IMG/VR virus record: IMGVR_UViG_3300021425_003044
Span: 1-64,000 of that record
Strand: one strand, 5' to 3'
Length of the DNA: 64,000 bases
Source: a virus
In this document: one piece after another, positions 16,199 through 26,573 of the stretch
Layout of the letters: each line of letters begins with the position of its first letter
How positions within the stretch are numbered: position 1 is the stretch's first letter
The notes under the pieces: generated by a model
The model's input: only the letters and a program-made list of their open reading frames with translations
The model's database searches: none
Told to the model about the DNA's origin: nothing
Translations under genes and position numbers: made by a program

Positions 16199-16465
16199 AT
16201 TGCTGCTTGCTGGCAAATCCCAAACTGCTTTCCGTTCTTGACCTTTCCGCTGTGCAAATCTCTTTGCATCACAATTTCCGCATACATGAAACACATTATT
16301 GTTTATCCTACTAGGATCCATCTTGCCTCTTTGGCGTGTAAAAACTTCATTACAACAATCACAGCGCATGACAAGGATTGTTGCTTGTCTATGATATGTA
16401 TGTTCTAATCCTGTTTTCGATTTCCTTATAAATTTGTTTTTTATAGTACGTTGCTCTATAAACAT
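16178..16465 (-). CDS. small reverse-strand zinc-ribbon-like protein
   Basis: The 95-residue protein has four to five cysteines arranged as CDCC (35-38) and CGNC (62-65), about 24 residues apart. That is a typical two-knuckle zinc site, with many basic residues between and after (RQRGKMDPSR, KRFAQRKGQERK). It is probably a nucleic acid-binding or nuclease-accessory protein; no HNH or GIY motif is seen. It is one of only two credible - strand genes and converges with the amidoligase gene. Upstream on its strand, TAAATAC (16470-16476) may be a late-like element. Confidence 0.6.
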   Translation of the reverse strand: MFIEQRTIKNKFIRKSKTGLEHTYHRQATILVMRCDCCNEVFTRQRGKMDPSRINNNVFHVCGNCDAKRFAQRKGQERKAVWDLPASSNLDISKL

Positions 16466-16502
16466 ATAAGTATTTACTACATTAAGATTACAAAATTAAC
16501 AC

Positions 16503-16509
16503 ATAAATA
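16503..16509 (+). promoter_or_regulatory. late promoter element ATAAATA
   Basis: ATAAATA sits 20 bases before the ATG at 16529, with AGAGGT between as ribosome binding site. It would drive the Fe-S carrier gene and the giant fibre gene behind it. Confidence 0.6.
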
Positions 16510-16528
16510 TATTCATAAGAGGTAAAAA

Positions 16529-16903
16529 ATGTCATTTGTAATTATCACAGATAAAGCAAAAGAAAAAATTAATCAATTGTGCAAAGAAAATAATGTATAT
16601 GCCATAACCTTAAATTTAAAAGGCGGTGGTTGTGCAGGATATCAATACGACTGGGGAGTAACTGATACTCCAACAAGACATGATGAAGTTATCAGCACAG
16701 GAGATGGAAATTTAGCAATAGGTAAAAAAAGTATGTTATTTTTAATGGGTACAGAAATAGATTATATAACCAGTATAGTAGGATCTAATTTTGACATACG
16801 AAATCCAAATGCAAAATCCAGTTGTGGTTGTGGTACCAGTGTAAGCTTTGATGTTAGTACCTTACCAACAGAGAAAAAACCAGTGTTTACGCCAACCTGG
16901 TAA
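16529..16903 (+). CDS. A-type iron-sulfur carrier (IscA/ErpA-like)
   Basis: A-type carriers bind iron or an Fe-S cluster through three cysteines and pass it to client proteins. The 124-residue protein has exactly this pattern: C35 in LKGGGCAGYQY and C99/C101 in SSCGCGTS, with the conserved KGGGCAG and FDIRNPNAKSSCGCG context. A C-terminal extension of about 15 residues (LPTEKKPVFTPTW) is unusual. It sits behind a late promoter and directly before a 2496-residue fibre gene, so it is made late, with the virion. Possible clients in this window are the ferredoxin or a metal-binding tail protein; that is inference. Confidence 0.82.
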   Translation: MSFVIITDKAKEKINQLCKENNVYAITLNLKGGGCAGYQYDWGVTDTPTRHDEVISTGDGNLAIGKKSMLFLMGTEIDYITSIVGSNFDIRNPNAKSSCGCGTSVSFDVSTLPTEKKPVFTPTW

Positions 16904-16920
16904 ACCAATAGGAGTAATGA

Positions 16921-19900
16921 ATGGCTAGACAAGAAGTTAACATAGGTGTAGAAGGAAATGACGGCACCGGTGATAGTATTAGACAATCATTTAGAAAAGT
17001 AAATGAGAATTTTGTAGAACTTTATGCAGTTTTTGGTTTAGGAGGAAGAATTGAATTTACTACACTTAGCGATACTCCTAATGTTTTAACTCCTCATAGT
17101 ATACCATTAGTAAATGCAGCTGGAGATTATATAAGTTTAGTTGAATTGGCAACAGATGAAACAAATTCAGTTGAATTTGAATTTGTGGATGGTGTAGGCG
17201 ATACGCCTGGACAACTAATAATTAAAGCTGGATTCACCAGGGTCGCAGATGACACAACGCCTAAATTAGGGGGATCTCTGTATGCATCAAATTTTGTTAT
17301 TGCTGGCAGTATAGTAGATCAAGATGCGCTAGATTTATTAAACATTCAAAATAATACAAATTTAACAGTAGATAATATTGTTATTACAAAAGGATATGCT
17401 GATTTACGATATATTACATCGGAAGCTCCTATTCCTATTAAAGATGAGCCAACTGGCATTGCTCAATATACATGGGAGATTTTTGATTATATTTCTACAC
17501 CAGGAGCTTATGAATCAAGTTTATACATTGTTTCTAGGAAAGATCCATTTACACAACAAGAGGTTATAGGAGGACACGGTTTAGACAGTGCTTATAACGG
17601 AACAGAAGTTACGTTTGTAGCTAACTTACAAGCACCTACTGCGTTGATTGATAGTACTACTATTACACCAGGCAATCCTACTGGTGATATTTTAAGCCCT
17701 TTGTATATACGTGTGATTAGTGATAATCATTTATGGCTTTTTACTAATAGAGAATTTGCTACTGCACAGGACCCTGCTATAGCTGCTGACAACAAATTAG
17801 ATATTACAACAGCAGAAATTGGTGAAGGAGACGTGCACACTATCACCCTTTCAGCACTCGATACTACCTTATCTGGAAATTTTTTATCTAATCAAGCTGT
17901 GCCACGTAAATCGGTAGTGCTTAGGGGTGGAGATACAATGACTGGACCTCTGTATTTGTCAGACCATCCTGGCGATATACAAGGATCAGGAACACCAAAC
18001 GGCATTGAAGATCTGCAGGCTGCTACAAAATTATATGTAGATCAAGGGGCTGCACATAGTTCTCCTGAAGTTCTATTTGTAAGCACAGGAGGTGACGATT
18101 CAATGCAAGGAGTACCAGCAGGTAAAGAAGGAACTGCTGATGCATATGCATTTAGAACTATCGGAGCTGCTGCTGCAAGAGCAGATGAAATGATTAGAAC
18201 TGCAGAATCAACCCCTGGACCATACATTCAAACCTGTACATATACAGATAATAATGTTACTTTAAAAAGCAAAGTTTTAGAAACATTTATAGATGGAGGG
18301 ACTCAGCAAGGAGGATACAATTTAAATTCAAGAACTTTACTACTACTTAATAGAAAATTTATCCAAAAAGAAACAATAAGCTATATAAACAAAACATATC
18401 CTAACTTCCAATACGATGTAGATTATTGTGAAAGAGATATAGGATTGTTAATAGATGCTATTAGGTATGACCTTTACCGTGGCTTGAATACAAATACTTT
18501 AACGTTCCAAGCTGCAGAAAGATATTATTCTTCAGTCAGTGGACGTAGAGCTATTACAGTTCAACAATCGCAAACTATTGCAGCAATTAATTTTGCATCA
18601 GCCCTAAGTGTTGATGTTTTAAATCAACAGCAACCATTTCGAATACTTGTCCAAAGCATAAATTTAGGAAGTCCTGCTCAATTAACAATTAGTTCAGCAC
18701 TTTCAAATGATTACAACGACGGAGATTTAATAACCTTTCTAGGTATACCTGAAAATGAATCTATGAGTGTTTTAAATAATGAAGCATTCTATATTAGGAT
18801 TGATGAAGATAGGTTAATAATCTATCTTTACACAGATGAAGATTTAATTAATCCATACAGCACAGAAAATATAGGAAGTGCATATGTCAACACAAGTGAT
18901 TTTGCATATTTTGGTAAAATATACCAAACAGAAGAAGAACAAATATTTGACGAAACTGTAGGAGATGTAACATTTGCTGAGATCAGTGCTGTAGAAACAA
19001 AATGGACATTAATAACTGATATTATTAAAGATATCGATTCACCGTTGCTACCAGATATTAATTACGGTGCAGTTTACAAAGTTGTAGTAAGTAATGGCAA
19101 TATTGGATTCTTAGATCAAACATCTGATGTGAATTCAGATGCATTACCTGGTAAAGTATTACGAGGTAAACGATCTGAAGCAATAGGTAGGATAGTAAGA
19201 TTTAATAATAATGATATTTTAAATGCACAAGGCACAGAGCTTCAGCCTACCACTTTTGATTTGCATTTACTATCAGCCAAAGACTTTGAACCAGATGAAG
19301 AATTAGAATATGCAAATTATATTAAAAAGAAAGAAATTGTAATTAGAGTAGAAGCAGGAAACTATTATGAGGATTACCCAATAAAAATTTCAAATAATGT
19401 TTCTTTAAAAGGAGATGAATTTAGACGTGTTATTATACAACCTAAAATAGAAGCACTTTCAAACCAACCTAGGATTTCGCAAAGTAAATGGGCAAATACT
19501 TATTTTTACAGAGATAGCTATTTTGATGGTTTAACATTAACAGCTAATGGTACAAGCCAATTTGTAAACCAATTAGGGGAAAATCAAGGTTGGTTTGGTT
19601 ATCATTATTTAAATGATCCTTCAACTCCTATTAACGTACATAATGGAATTGCAATTGAAAATCCTTTAGGCAATACAACTGCTGCTAAAATTTTAGAAAA
19701 AAATGAAGATTTCTTAGCAGCAGAAGTACTACATTTTGTAAATGTTACCTATCCAAGTTTAAATTATGATCAAGCGAAGTGTGAAAGAGACGTTCGTATG
19801 ATTGTTGATGCTTTATATCATGATTTAATTTACGGGGGAGAAGAAAAAACATTAGAAACACAAGGATCATATCATGGAAGTTCTTATCAAGAATCTAATA

Positions 19901-22900
19901 ATGTTTTAGAAGATAACCCCGGACAAGTTGATGCAACTATTGCGGCAATGATGCAATTAAAAAGTCTCGCTCAAAGTCTTTTAAGTGGAACAATTCCTGC
20001 TTATACAAATACAGCCGAATCTCCTGTAGAATTACGAAATGCAATTGGACAATTATTAGAAGGAGAAACTGACACTGTTGAAAATATTGGCAAAATGATT
20101 GATAAAATTTCTTTCGTATTTGACGCAGATTACAATCCTCCTAAAAGAACTGACGAAATGGATGTATTCCTACTTGGAGATACAACTATTATAAGAAATG
20201 TTACTTGCAGAGGCCATGGTGGATTTATGTGTGTTTTAGATCCAGATGGACAAATACTCACAAAATCACCATATACCCAAACGGCATCTAGCTTTTCTCG
20301 GAGTTTAAATAAACAAGTCTTTGCAGGCGGTATGTTTGTAGATGCTTTTGTGGGTAATCTTCCTGTAACAGTTATGCAAGATCCTAACATTGATCCATAC
20401 AAACTTTATGTCACAAGTGCAGCCGGGGAAGGTTTATTTATTAGACCGCCTCAATTACCTTGTCCTTTCTATTTGGACGGGATACGATATCAAGTAAATG
20501 CTATATCAAATTATGATCAAGCAGCAGGAACAGCGTACATTTACCTTGATAAAACATCAGGTGGTGGTGCTGGATTTAATGTTGGTACTATTCCTGTAGA
20601 AGGCGTGTCTATATTTTTACAAACTGCTGGAAATAGGTCCTTGCTTGCTAACGACTTTACACAAGTTAATGATTTAGGTTACGGATTAGTTGTAACAAAT
20701 GGTGCTTTCTCAGAACAAGTATCTATGTTTACATATTATTGTCATACAGCATATTATGCTTGTAATGGTGCAGAAATTAGGTCCCTTAACGGATCAAATG
20801 GCTATGGAAATTTTGCTCTCGTATCCGAAGGAGCAGATCCTAACGAGATTCCAGATCAAGTACTTCTTAAAAATACTATGGCTAGACCTGCTGAAATATA
20901 TGCAGGAATTGGTAGCACAAGTGGTGCAACATATAATGCTAATGAAGGCAGTAGTTTTTTAATACTTACCAATATGCTTGTTCCTCCATTACCTCAAAGT
21001 ATTATTACTATTGACCACGGTGGACAAACAAATGCTGCTGGAGAAGCATTTAACATTTTACATTATAGAATTGCAAGTGTTAGCAGTCTCACAGCTTTAG
21101 TAGGAGATGTGTCAACTGGTGCAGTAGATACAACTCTATATAGAGTAGAATTAAGAGCAGATGATGTTTTCGTTGAAGATTATTTCGGTTTACTTGCAAC
21201 AAATTTAACAAATGGTACATATGTAGATTATACAGATAATATTCAAAATTATTTTTACAATGTTGCTATTCCTGAAAGATTAGTTACTCGACCTAGTACA
21301 GCAATAAATTTTGATGAAAGTGACGAAATCACATATCGGAGTTTAGACTTCCAAACAGAAGATCCTTACGGTGCTTCTTTAGCTGCAGATGAGATAAGAG
21401 TTACCCTTGAACAAAATTTTGATTTTATACAACTTGTACCATACCAAGCAAAAACTGGACAGGGGTATAATCAGACAGGTAATACTTGGGCAGCAATAGA
21501 AACGCTACCTGCTGGAGGAACGTATACTGACGATGTAAGAATTATAGATCCGACTAGTCCTAAAGTTTTTTCATTCCAAGGTAGATCACATAGGATCGTT
21601 ACATATTCAGTAGTCCAAGAGGTACAAGGCTTAGCTACGATACCCGGTGTAACCAAAGACGATGATATTACCCAATCAAATGGATTTAGTGCTAAGGTGG
21701 CTTGGAATAATGGAGGCTATGACCTTGAACTATATAACGTTGTAGGAACATGGGATCCTAATTTAGCATACGAAATTAATACTGTTGCCCAACCATTAAG
21801 CACATCATCAACTTTTATTCCAACTACTGATTGGGCTGTTATACAGTTTACTGATGAATTTGATATTGTAGGGACAGGTACAGGTTTAGCAAATAATATC
21901 TCGGCAGACTACGAATTTATATTTGCAGGATTAGCTGCTAATTCTACAGCAGAAATCACAATTGCTATATCATTACTTAGAGCAACAGGACATGATTTTA
22001 CACAAATTGGTACTGGTGGTTACAACACAAGTAATTATCCGAATGTAATTTTAGGTGATCCATTAATACCGTTAACTGATCTTTATTGGACAAATGCTCC
22101 AGATGGACAGAGTTCAGCACAGGTATGGGAAAAACGCAAGGGGAGAGTATTTTGGGTTAGTACAGATCAATACGGATTTTTCCGAGTTGGTAGATTCTTT
22201 AGTGTTGACCAAGGTACAGGTGCAATCACATTTAGTGGAGAAGTAGGAATATCAAATGCAAATGCATTAGGATTCAAAAAAGGCGTTACGATTGACGAAT
22301 TTTCCGCTGACGAATCTATGATAGACGATAGCGGATCAGCAGTTCCTACAGAAAAAGCAATAAGAAGTTATATAACACAGGTGTTAGGAACAAACCCTCA
22401 TGCTAATCCTAGCTTTCCTGGATCAGGATTTATGCCTTTATCAGGACTGTCTACTTTGCCTACTCCTGTAGAAATGTCTGGCAATTTAGGATTAGGCGGG
22501 AACAAAATTGAAGATGTAGGAGTTCCGCAAAACGGCAATGATGCAGTAAATAAAAATTACGTAGATAAAAATATAGGTAACTTTGATTCTTTTGGCAAAT
22601 TAAAAGATTTTATGCCAGCCATAAGACAAGTTGATAACACATTAGGTGTTCCTTCTCCTAACAGTTTAGCACAACCAATCCAAGAAAATGAAATTTTTGT
22701 AAGCTCAGGATCTTACATAATTTACATTACAACAGACGACATTACAGGATCATTTGATGACGGAGCAGAAATAAGGAATGCAGCAAATCCCAGTTTAGCT
22801 AATGTTTTTGGAGATATAGTACAATCAATTGCTTATGCAGATCCGATATACGGTAACGTAAGAAAAATTGTTTACAATCTGCAGCCGGAAAGTGGTGTTA

Positions 22901-24411
22901 ATAATTTGCGCCCGATTGACAGTAATCAAGATACTAAAATTTACAGTGGTACATATGATGCCATAAATGGCACAGCAGCAAATGAAGGTATACTTTTAGT
23001 AGATCCAGTTAATACATTTTCTATTGGCGGATCTTATGCAGAAATTACAAATGCAGTCAATGGTCTTTCTACAGAAGGTAACGATATTCTTGTAAGCACT
23101 GTCCGAGAAACAGATAGTGCCAGATTGATTTTTGCCATCAGACCTGATAGTATCATAAACGCAGACGTAAACTCAAGCGCAGGGATCTTACAATCTAAAT
23201 TAAATTTAAATGCTGCAAGCACAAGAGCAAATGCAACTGGTATAACCCAAGCAAATTTAGGATTAGCAAGTTTTAATAATTATGAATTTAATTCAACAAA
23301 TGGTTGGATCCAACTTATAGATGCTGCTTCTACAACTGATTCAGAAGGTATTTTGACAAAAACGGCAGGAATATCTGCTAGTAAACTTGATCATATACCA
23401 AGTGGAACTTTATTAGGCAGATCTGCGACAGGCAATGGTGCAGTTTCAGCTATACCATTTAGTTCAGTAGTTGGAGGCGGGGGAGCTGTATTAAAAAGTT
23501 ACTTTACATCAAACGGAGCCTTAGTAAAAACAGGAGCAGATACTTTTTCTGTATTAGCGTATTCCACAACTGCTACAGCTGATAATTTAGCACAAAGAGG
23601 AAGCGGAGGAGAATTAACTGGGTCAGACTTAATCTTTACAAGTTCAGTAAAATTTAATCAAGCAGGAACAATTAGAAATATATTTACCAGTGGAGGTACC
23701 GGACAGATTAGGGTAAATGGAAAAACACCAACTTCTACTAATATTCAACCCTCAACAGAAGTAGGTTATGTTGCTGTATCTCAAATTTATACAGGGGGCA
23801 TAGCAAGTACTAATACCGACACAACTGAAGGTGCAAATATATATCTAGGTCCTGGAGGATCAACAAATGCAACCAATAATAGTATTGTGTTTTGGTCAAA
23901 TGGCGCCGATAGATATAGGATAGATGGAAACAATTTTATTCCATTTAACCAAGCCAATCTAGGAGATGCAGCGAATCCATTTGGAACCTGTTATGCAAAT
24001 GTTTTAAGTGGTTATGCAACAAAAGCAAAATATGCAGATTTAGCTGAAAATTACCTCGCTGATGAAAAATACGATAATGGCACTGTATTAGTGTTCGGTG
24101 GTGCTCAAGAAATTACTGTAACTAACACAAAAGGCGATAAACGTGTAGCAGGAGTAGTTAGTACAAATCCTGCACATTTGATGAATGAAGCACTAGAAGG
24201 AGAGCATGTGACTCCATTGGCACTACAAGGGCGTGTACCATGTAAGGTCATTGGTAAAGTTGCAAAAGGAGATATGCTTGTAACAAGTGCAATAGCAGGT
24301 TACGCAATCGTTGATAATGATCCAAGGATAGGAACTGTCTTAGGTAAGGCAGTAGGAGAAAAAACCGACGACGGGAAGGGCGTTGTTGAAATTGTAGTAG
24401 GAAGATTATAA
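16921..24411 (+). CDS. giant virion adhesion protein (2496 residues), beta-helix type
   Basis: The N-terminus QEVNIGVEGNDGTGDSI...FRKVNENFVELY (about 4-35) is shared with the proteins at 24411 and 35645 and probably anchors them in the tail. From about 390 the sequence is rich in short beta strands of right-handed beta-helix type (VLFVSTGGDD, VSLKGDEFRRVIIQP). Two modules start with CERD (C503 and C954) followed by (I/V)DA and a YDL/HDL-x2-G element. A segment near 1741 (GRVFWVSTDQYGFFRVG) and the last 130 residues (YADLAENYLAD...VAGVVSTNPAHLMN...GRVPCKVIGK) are also present in the 2921-residue protein, so the two giants are paralogues. Role: tail fibre or baseplate adhesin; ligand unknown. 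Confidence 0.75.
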   Translation: MARQEVNIGVEGNDGTGDSIRQSFRKVNENFVELYAVFGLGGRIEFTTLSDTPNVLTPHSIPLVNAAGDYISLVELATDETNSVEFEFVDGVGDTPGQLIIKAGFTRVADDTTPKLGGSLYASNFVIAGSIVDQDALDLLNIQNNTNLTVDNIVITKGYADLRYITSEAPIPIKDEPTGIAQYTWEIFDYISTPGAYESSLYIVSRKDPFTQQEVIGGHGLDSAYNGTEVTFVANLQAPTALIDSTTITPGNPTGDILSPLYIRVISDNHLWLFTNREFATAQDPAIAADNKLDITTAEIGEGDVHTITLSALDTTLSGNFLSNQAVPRKSVVLRGGDTMTGPLYLSDHPGDIQGSGTPNGIEDLQAATKLYVDQGAAHSSPEVLFVSTGGDDSMQGVPAGKEGTADAYAFRTIGAAAARADEMIRTAESTPGPYIQTCTYTDNNVTLKSKVLETFIDGGTQQGGYNLNSRTLLLLNRKFIQKETISYINKTYPNFQYDVDYCERDIGLLIDAIRYDLYRGLNTNTLTFQAAERYYSSVSGRRAITVQQSQTIAAINFASALSVDVLNQQQPFRILVQSINLGSPAQLTISSALSNDYNDGDLITFLGIPENESMSVLNNEAFYIRIDEDRLIIYLYTDEDLINPYSTENIGSAYVNTSDFAYFGKIYQTEEEQIFDETVGDVTFAEISAVETKWTLITDIIKDIDSPLLPDINYGAVYKVVVSNGNIGFLDQTSDVNSDALPGKVLRGKRSEAIGRIVRFNNNDILNAQGTELQPTTFDLHLLSAKDFEPDEELEYANYIKKKEIVIRVEAGNYYEDYPIKISNNVSLKGDEFRRVIIQPKIEALSNQPRISQSKWANTYFYRDSYFDGLTLTANGTSQFVNQLGENQGWFGYHYLNDPSTPINVHNGIAIENPLGNTTAAKILEKNEDFLAAEVLHFVNVTYPSLNYDQAKCERDVRMIVDALYHDLIYGGEEKTLETQGSYHGSSYQESNNVLEDNPGQVDATIAAMMQLKSLAQSLLSGTIPAYTNTAESPVELRNAIGQLLEGETDTVENIGKMIDKISFVFDADYNPPKRTDEMDVFLLGDTTIIRNVTCRGHGGFMCVLDPDGQILTKSPYTQTASSFSRSLNKQVFAGGMFVDAFVGNLPVTVMQDPNIDPYKLYVTSAAGEGLFIRPPQLPCPFYLDGIRYQVNAISNYDQAAGTAYIYLDKTSGGGAGFNVGTIPVEGVSIFLQTAGNRSLLANDFTQVNDLGYGLVVTNGAFSEQVSMFTYYCHTAYYACNGAEIRSLNGSNGYGNFALVSEGADPNEIPDQVLLKNTMARPAEIYAGIGSTSGATYNANEGSSFLILTNMLVPPLPQSIITIDHGGQTNAAGEAFNILHYRIASVSSLTALVGDVSTGAVDTTLYRVELRADDVFVEDYFGLLATNLTNGTYVDYTDNIQNYFYNVAIPERLVTRPSTAINFDESDEITYRSLDFQTEDPYGASLAADEIRVTLEQNFDFIQLVPYQAKTGQGYNQTGNTWAAIETLPAGGTYTDDVRIIDPTSPKVFSFQGRSHRIVTYSVVQEVQGLATIPGVTKDDDITQSNGFSAKVAWNNGGYDLELYNVVGTWDPNLAYEINTVAQPLSTSSTFIPTTDWAVIQFTDEFDIVGTGTGLANNISADYEFIFAGLAANSTAEITIAISLLRATGHDFTQIGTGGYNTSNYPNVILGDPLIPLTDLYWTNAPDGQSSAQVWEKRKGRVFWVSTDQYGFFRVGRFFSVDQGTGAITFSGEVGISNANALGFKKGVTIDEFSADESMIDDSGSAVPTEKAIRSYITQVLGTNPHANPSFPGSGFMPLSGLSTLPTPVEMSGNLGLGGNKIEDVGVPQNGNDAVNKNYVDKNIGNFDSFGKLKDFMPAIRQVDNTLGVPSPNSLAQPIQENEIFVSSGSYIIYITTDDITGSFDDGAEIRNAANPSLANVFGDIVQSIAYADPIYGNVRKIVYNLQPESGVNNLRPIDSNQDTKIYSGTYDAINGTAANEGILLVDPVNTFSIGGSYAEITNAVNGLSTEGNDILVSTVRETDSARLIFAIRPDSIINADVNSSAGILQSKLNLNAASTRANATGITQANLGLASFNNYEFNSTNGWIQLIDAASTTDSEGILTKTAGISASKLDHIPSGTLLGRSATGNGAVSAIPFSSVVGGGGAVLKSYFTSNGALVKTGADTFSVLAYSTTATADNLAQRGSGGELTGSDLIFTSSVKFNQAGTIRNIFTSGGTGQIRVNGKTPTSTNIQPSTEVGYVAVSQIYTGGIASTNTDTTEGANIYLGPGGSTNATNNSIVFWSNGADRYRIDGNNFIPFNQANLGDAANPFGTCYANVLSGYATKAKYADLAENYLADEKYDNGTVLVFGGAQEITVTNTKGDKRVAGVVSTNPAHLMNEALEGEHVTPLALQGRVPCKVIGKVAKGDMLVTSAIAGYAIVDNDPRIGTVLGKAVGEKTDDGKGVVEIVVGRL

Positions 24412-26564
24412 TGGCAAAACAATCCGTAAATATAGGAAGTAGCGAGAATAAAGGCGACGGTGATCCGTTAAGGACTGCATTCCAAAAGATTAATGAAAAC
24501 TTTGACGAACTGTATGTCCAACATGGATCTGACACTGGTGTTGTTGGCACAGAATCCACTGTAGACATAAATGTAAATGAAACTAAAATTGCAAGTTTTA
24601 CAAGCGAAGGATTGATTCCAGAGCTAGACGAAACTTATAATTTAGGCTCACCTGATAAAAAGTGGAATTCATTGTACGTAGCAGCAGAAACTATTTTCTT
24701 AGGTGACAAAACACTAAGTGCAAATAAGATACTAGATTTTGATCTAAATATCAGTCCGGAAATTTTAGAAATACAAGTAGATGAACCTACTGCAGGTCAC
24801 GGCACAGCATGGCTTTGGACATGGGCAACTAGCAGTCTGCCTTATGCAAGGACTGTAATTACAAACAATCCTCAAATAATTGTACCTTTATATATGCAAG
24901 GACAATATCAAATTAACAACTTTGCTAGCAGCATACACGGTGACATGACACAAACCCACAGCTTTAAATTAAAATGGGTAGAAGGTGCAGGAGATGATAA
25001 TCTTGTAGATTGGGTAAATTATGCAGAATTATCAAAAAGCCATCCAGATATAGATAGCGGAAATAGTCATACAATCACTGTGCTACAATTTACAGTGCCT
25101 GCAGAAATTACAGTACCAACTTTAAATCTTCCAACTGTTAATTATTATATTGAAGCAGGAATGAACGACGGTTCATTAAATTGGATGTTTATGCCGGACC
25201 CGGCAAACCCTACTGTGACAGGAACTGCACATGGATTTAACACAACTATAGGTCCTTGGTACAGAGGAGGAACTTATATAATCAATGTCAATGCTGCAGG
25301 TCATCCTTTTTACCTTACTACAGACGAAACAGCATTTGCAGCAGGAGAATACATAGGAGAATACACAACTGGTGTTACTGGCTCTAGGACTGATGTGGGA
25401 ACAGTAACTGTAGTTGTACCTATGGATGCACCAGATACACTGTACTATCAGTGTGGTAATCATCAAAGCATGCGAGGAGAAATAAGGGTAAAGGATCTAG
25501 AAGTTGAAACTAATGAAAACGGAAACTACATTATATATGGTCAACATAGCCAAGAAGAACATTTTACAAAAATTGAGCTTAGACCAATTCCTGCTCTTGT
25601 AGATCAAATGTGTTTGGTTTATGATCAAACTAATAACAAATTTGTACCGCAAGATTTAGCAACATATGTAGAAAGGACTCCTAGCTTAAAAAATAAGATT
25701 AAAGAAGTAGCAGGAACTGCAGGAACAACCACTACATCTACTGCCACAGCAACTGTAGCAGGAACAAGAGTTTTATATGATTCAAATTACTTACCTGTAA
25801 TCGGTAATGAACCAGGAGATACTGCTTTCACAACTGACACTGGTAAATTCTATATTTGGGCAAATAATAATTGGAATACTTCTGAAAGCAGAGGAAATTA
25901 TGAGTTAATAGATGAAGTTTCATTTGTACAGGCTACAGAAGCGGGTGTAACATTTGAAAATGAGTCTGATGTTCTAAATTACTCAGAGATTAAATGTACA
26001 TATGAACTTTCAGATTGGTATCAATCGCCAACACAATTAAATTATGACAACGGTAACTTGACAGGAGCTAGGATTCGGATCCAACCTTTTACAGGAAATA
26101 TTAGTTCACCGTCAGTGATAGAACATAATCACTATAGACTATATATAAACACAAACGGATCTCAGTACCTGGATTCAACTAAATGGACAGGTACTGATCT
26201 GTTCGTAACTAATTATGATGCAATAGCTTATCCAATTTTTAATAATACTTATTATCGTATTGCCGACGCTCTGGCACATAAATTGCAAGGATACATGAGC
26301 TATTATACAGGAATAGCAACTAATAACGATAATAATGGCCCATCCATCATAGGCGGTGAAAGTTTTACTACATATCCCAGTTATCGGCTAACATCACTAA
26401 ACTATATCAACATTCCGGGTTATTACATACGGTTTTACGATGGTGTTTATTTAAACACGAAACTCAACTTTACAGCAGAAAAAGTTCCGCATGGATTTAT
26501 ATTAAAAAACAATCCTGGTGAGTGGATGTCTGGAATATTTAGACTATACGGAAGAACAAGATAA
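24411..26564 (+). CDS. virion protein with fibre anchor and cupredoxin-like domain
   Basis: The 717-residue protein starts at an ATG overlapping the previous stop (TAATG). Residues 4-36 (SVNIGSSENKGDGDPLR...INENFDELY) repeat the anchor of its neighbours. Around 75-100 is a fibre-type strand pair (YNLGSPDKKWNSLYV). Residues about 285-360 look like a cupredoxin: H298 in AGHPFYL and C348-x2-H351-x2-M354 in LYYQCGNHQSMRGEI. This is the ligand set of a type 1 copper site with amicyanin-like spacing. The C-terminal part is beta-rich with many aromatic residues (YYIRFYDGVYLNT). Role in adsorption likely. Confidence 0.7.
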   Translation: MAKQSVNIGSSENKGDGDPLRTAFQKINENFDELYVQHGSDTGVVGTESTVDINVNETKIASFTSEGLIPELDETYNLGSPDKKWNSLYVAAETIFLGDKTLSANKILDFDLNISPEILEIQVDEPTAGHGTAWLWTWATSSLPYARTVITNNPQIIVPLYMQGQYQINNFASSIHGDMTQTHSFKLKWVEGAGDDNLVDWVNYAELSKSHPDIDSGNSHTITVLQFTVPAEITVPTLNLPTVNYYIEAGMNDGSLNWMFMPDPANPTVTGTAHGFNTTIGPWYRGGTYIINVNAAGHPFYLTTDETAFAAGEYIGEYTTGVTGSRTDVGTVTVVVPMDAPDTLYYQCGNHQSMRGEIRVKDLEVETNENGNYIIYGQHSQEEHFTKIELRPIPALVDQMCLVYDQTNNKFVPQDLATYVERTPSLKNKIKEVAGTAGTTTTSTATATVAGTRVLYDSNYLPVIGNEPGDTAFTTDTGKFYIWANNNWNTSESRGNYELIDEVSFVQATEAGVTFENESDVLNYSEIKCTYELSDWYQSPTQLNYDNGNLTGARIRIQPFTGNISSPSVIEHNHYRLYINTNGSQYLDSTKWTGTDLFVTNYDAIAYPIFNNTYYRIADALAHKLQGYMSYYTGIATNNDNNGPSIIGGESFTTYPSYRLTSLNYINIPGYYIRFYDGVYLNTKLNFTAEKVPHGFILKNNPGEWMSGIFRLYGRTR

Positions 26565-26573
26565 GGAAGAAAA

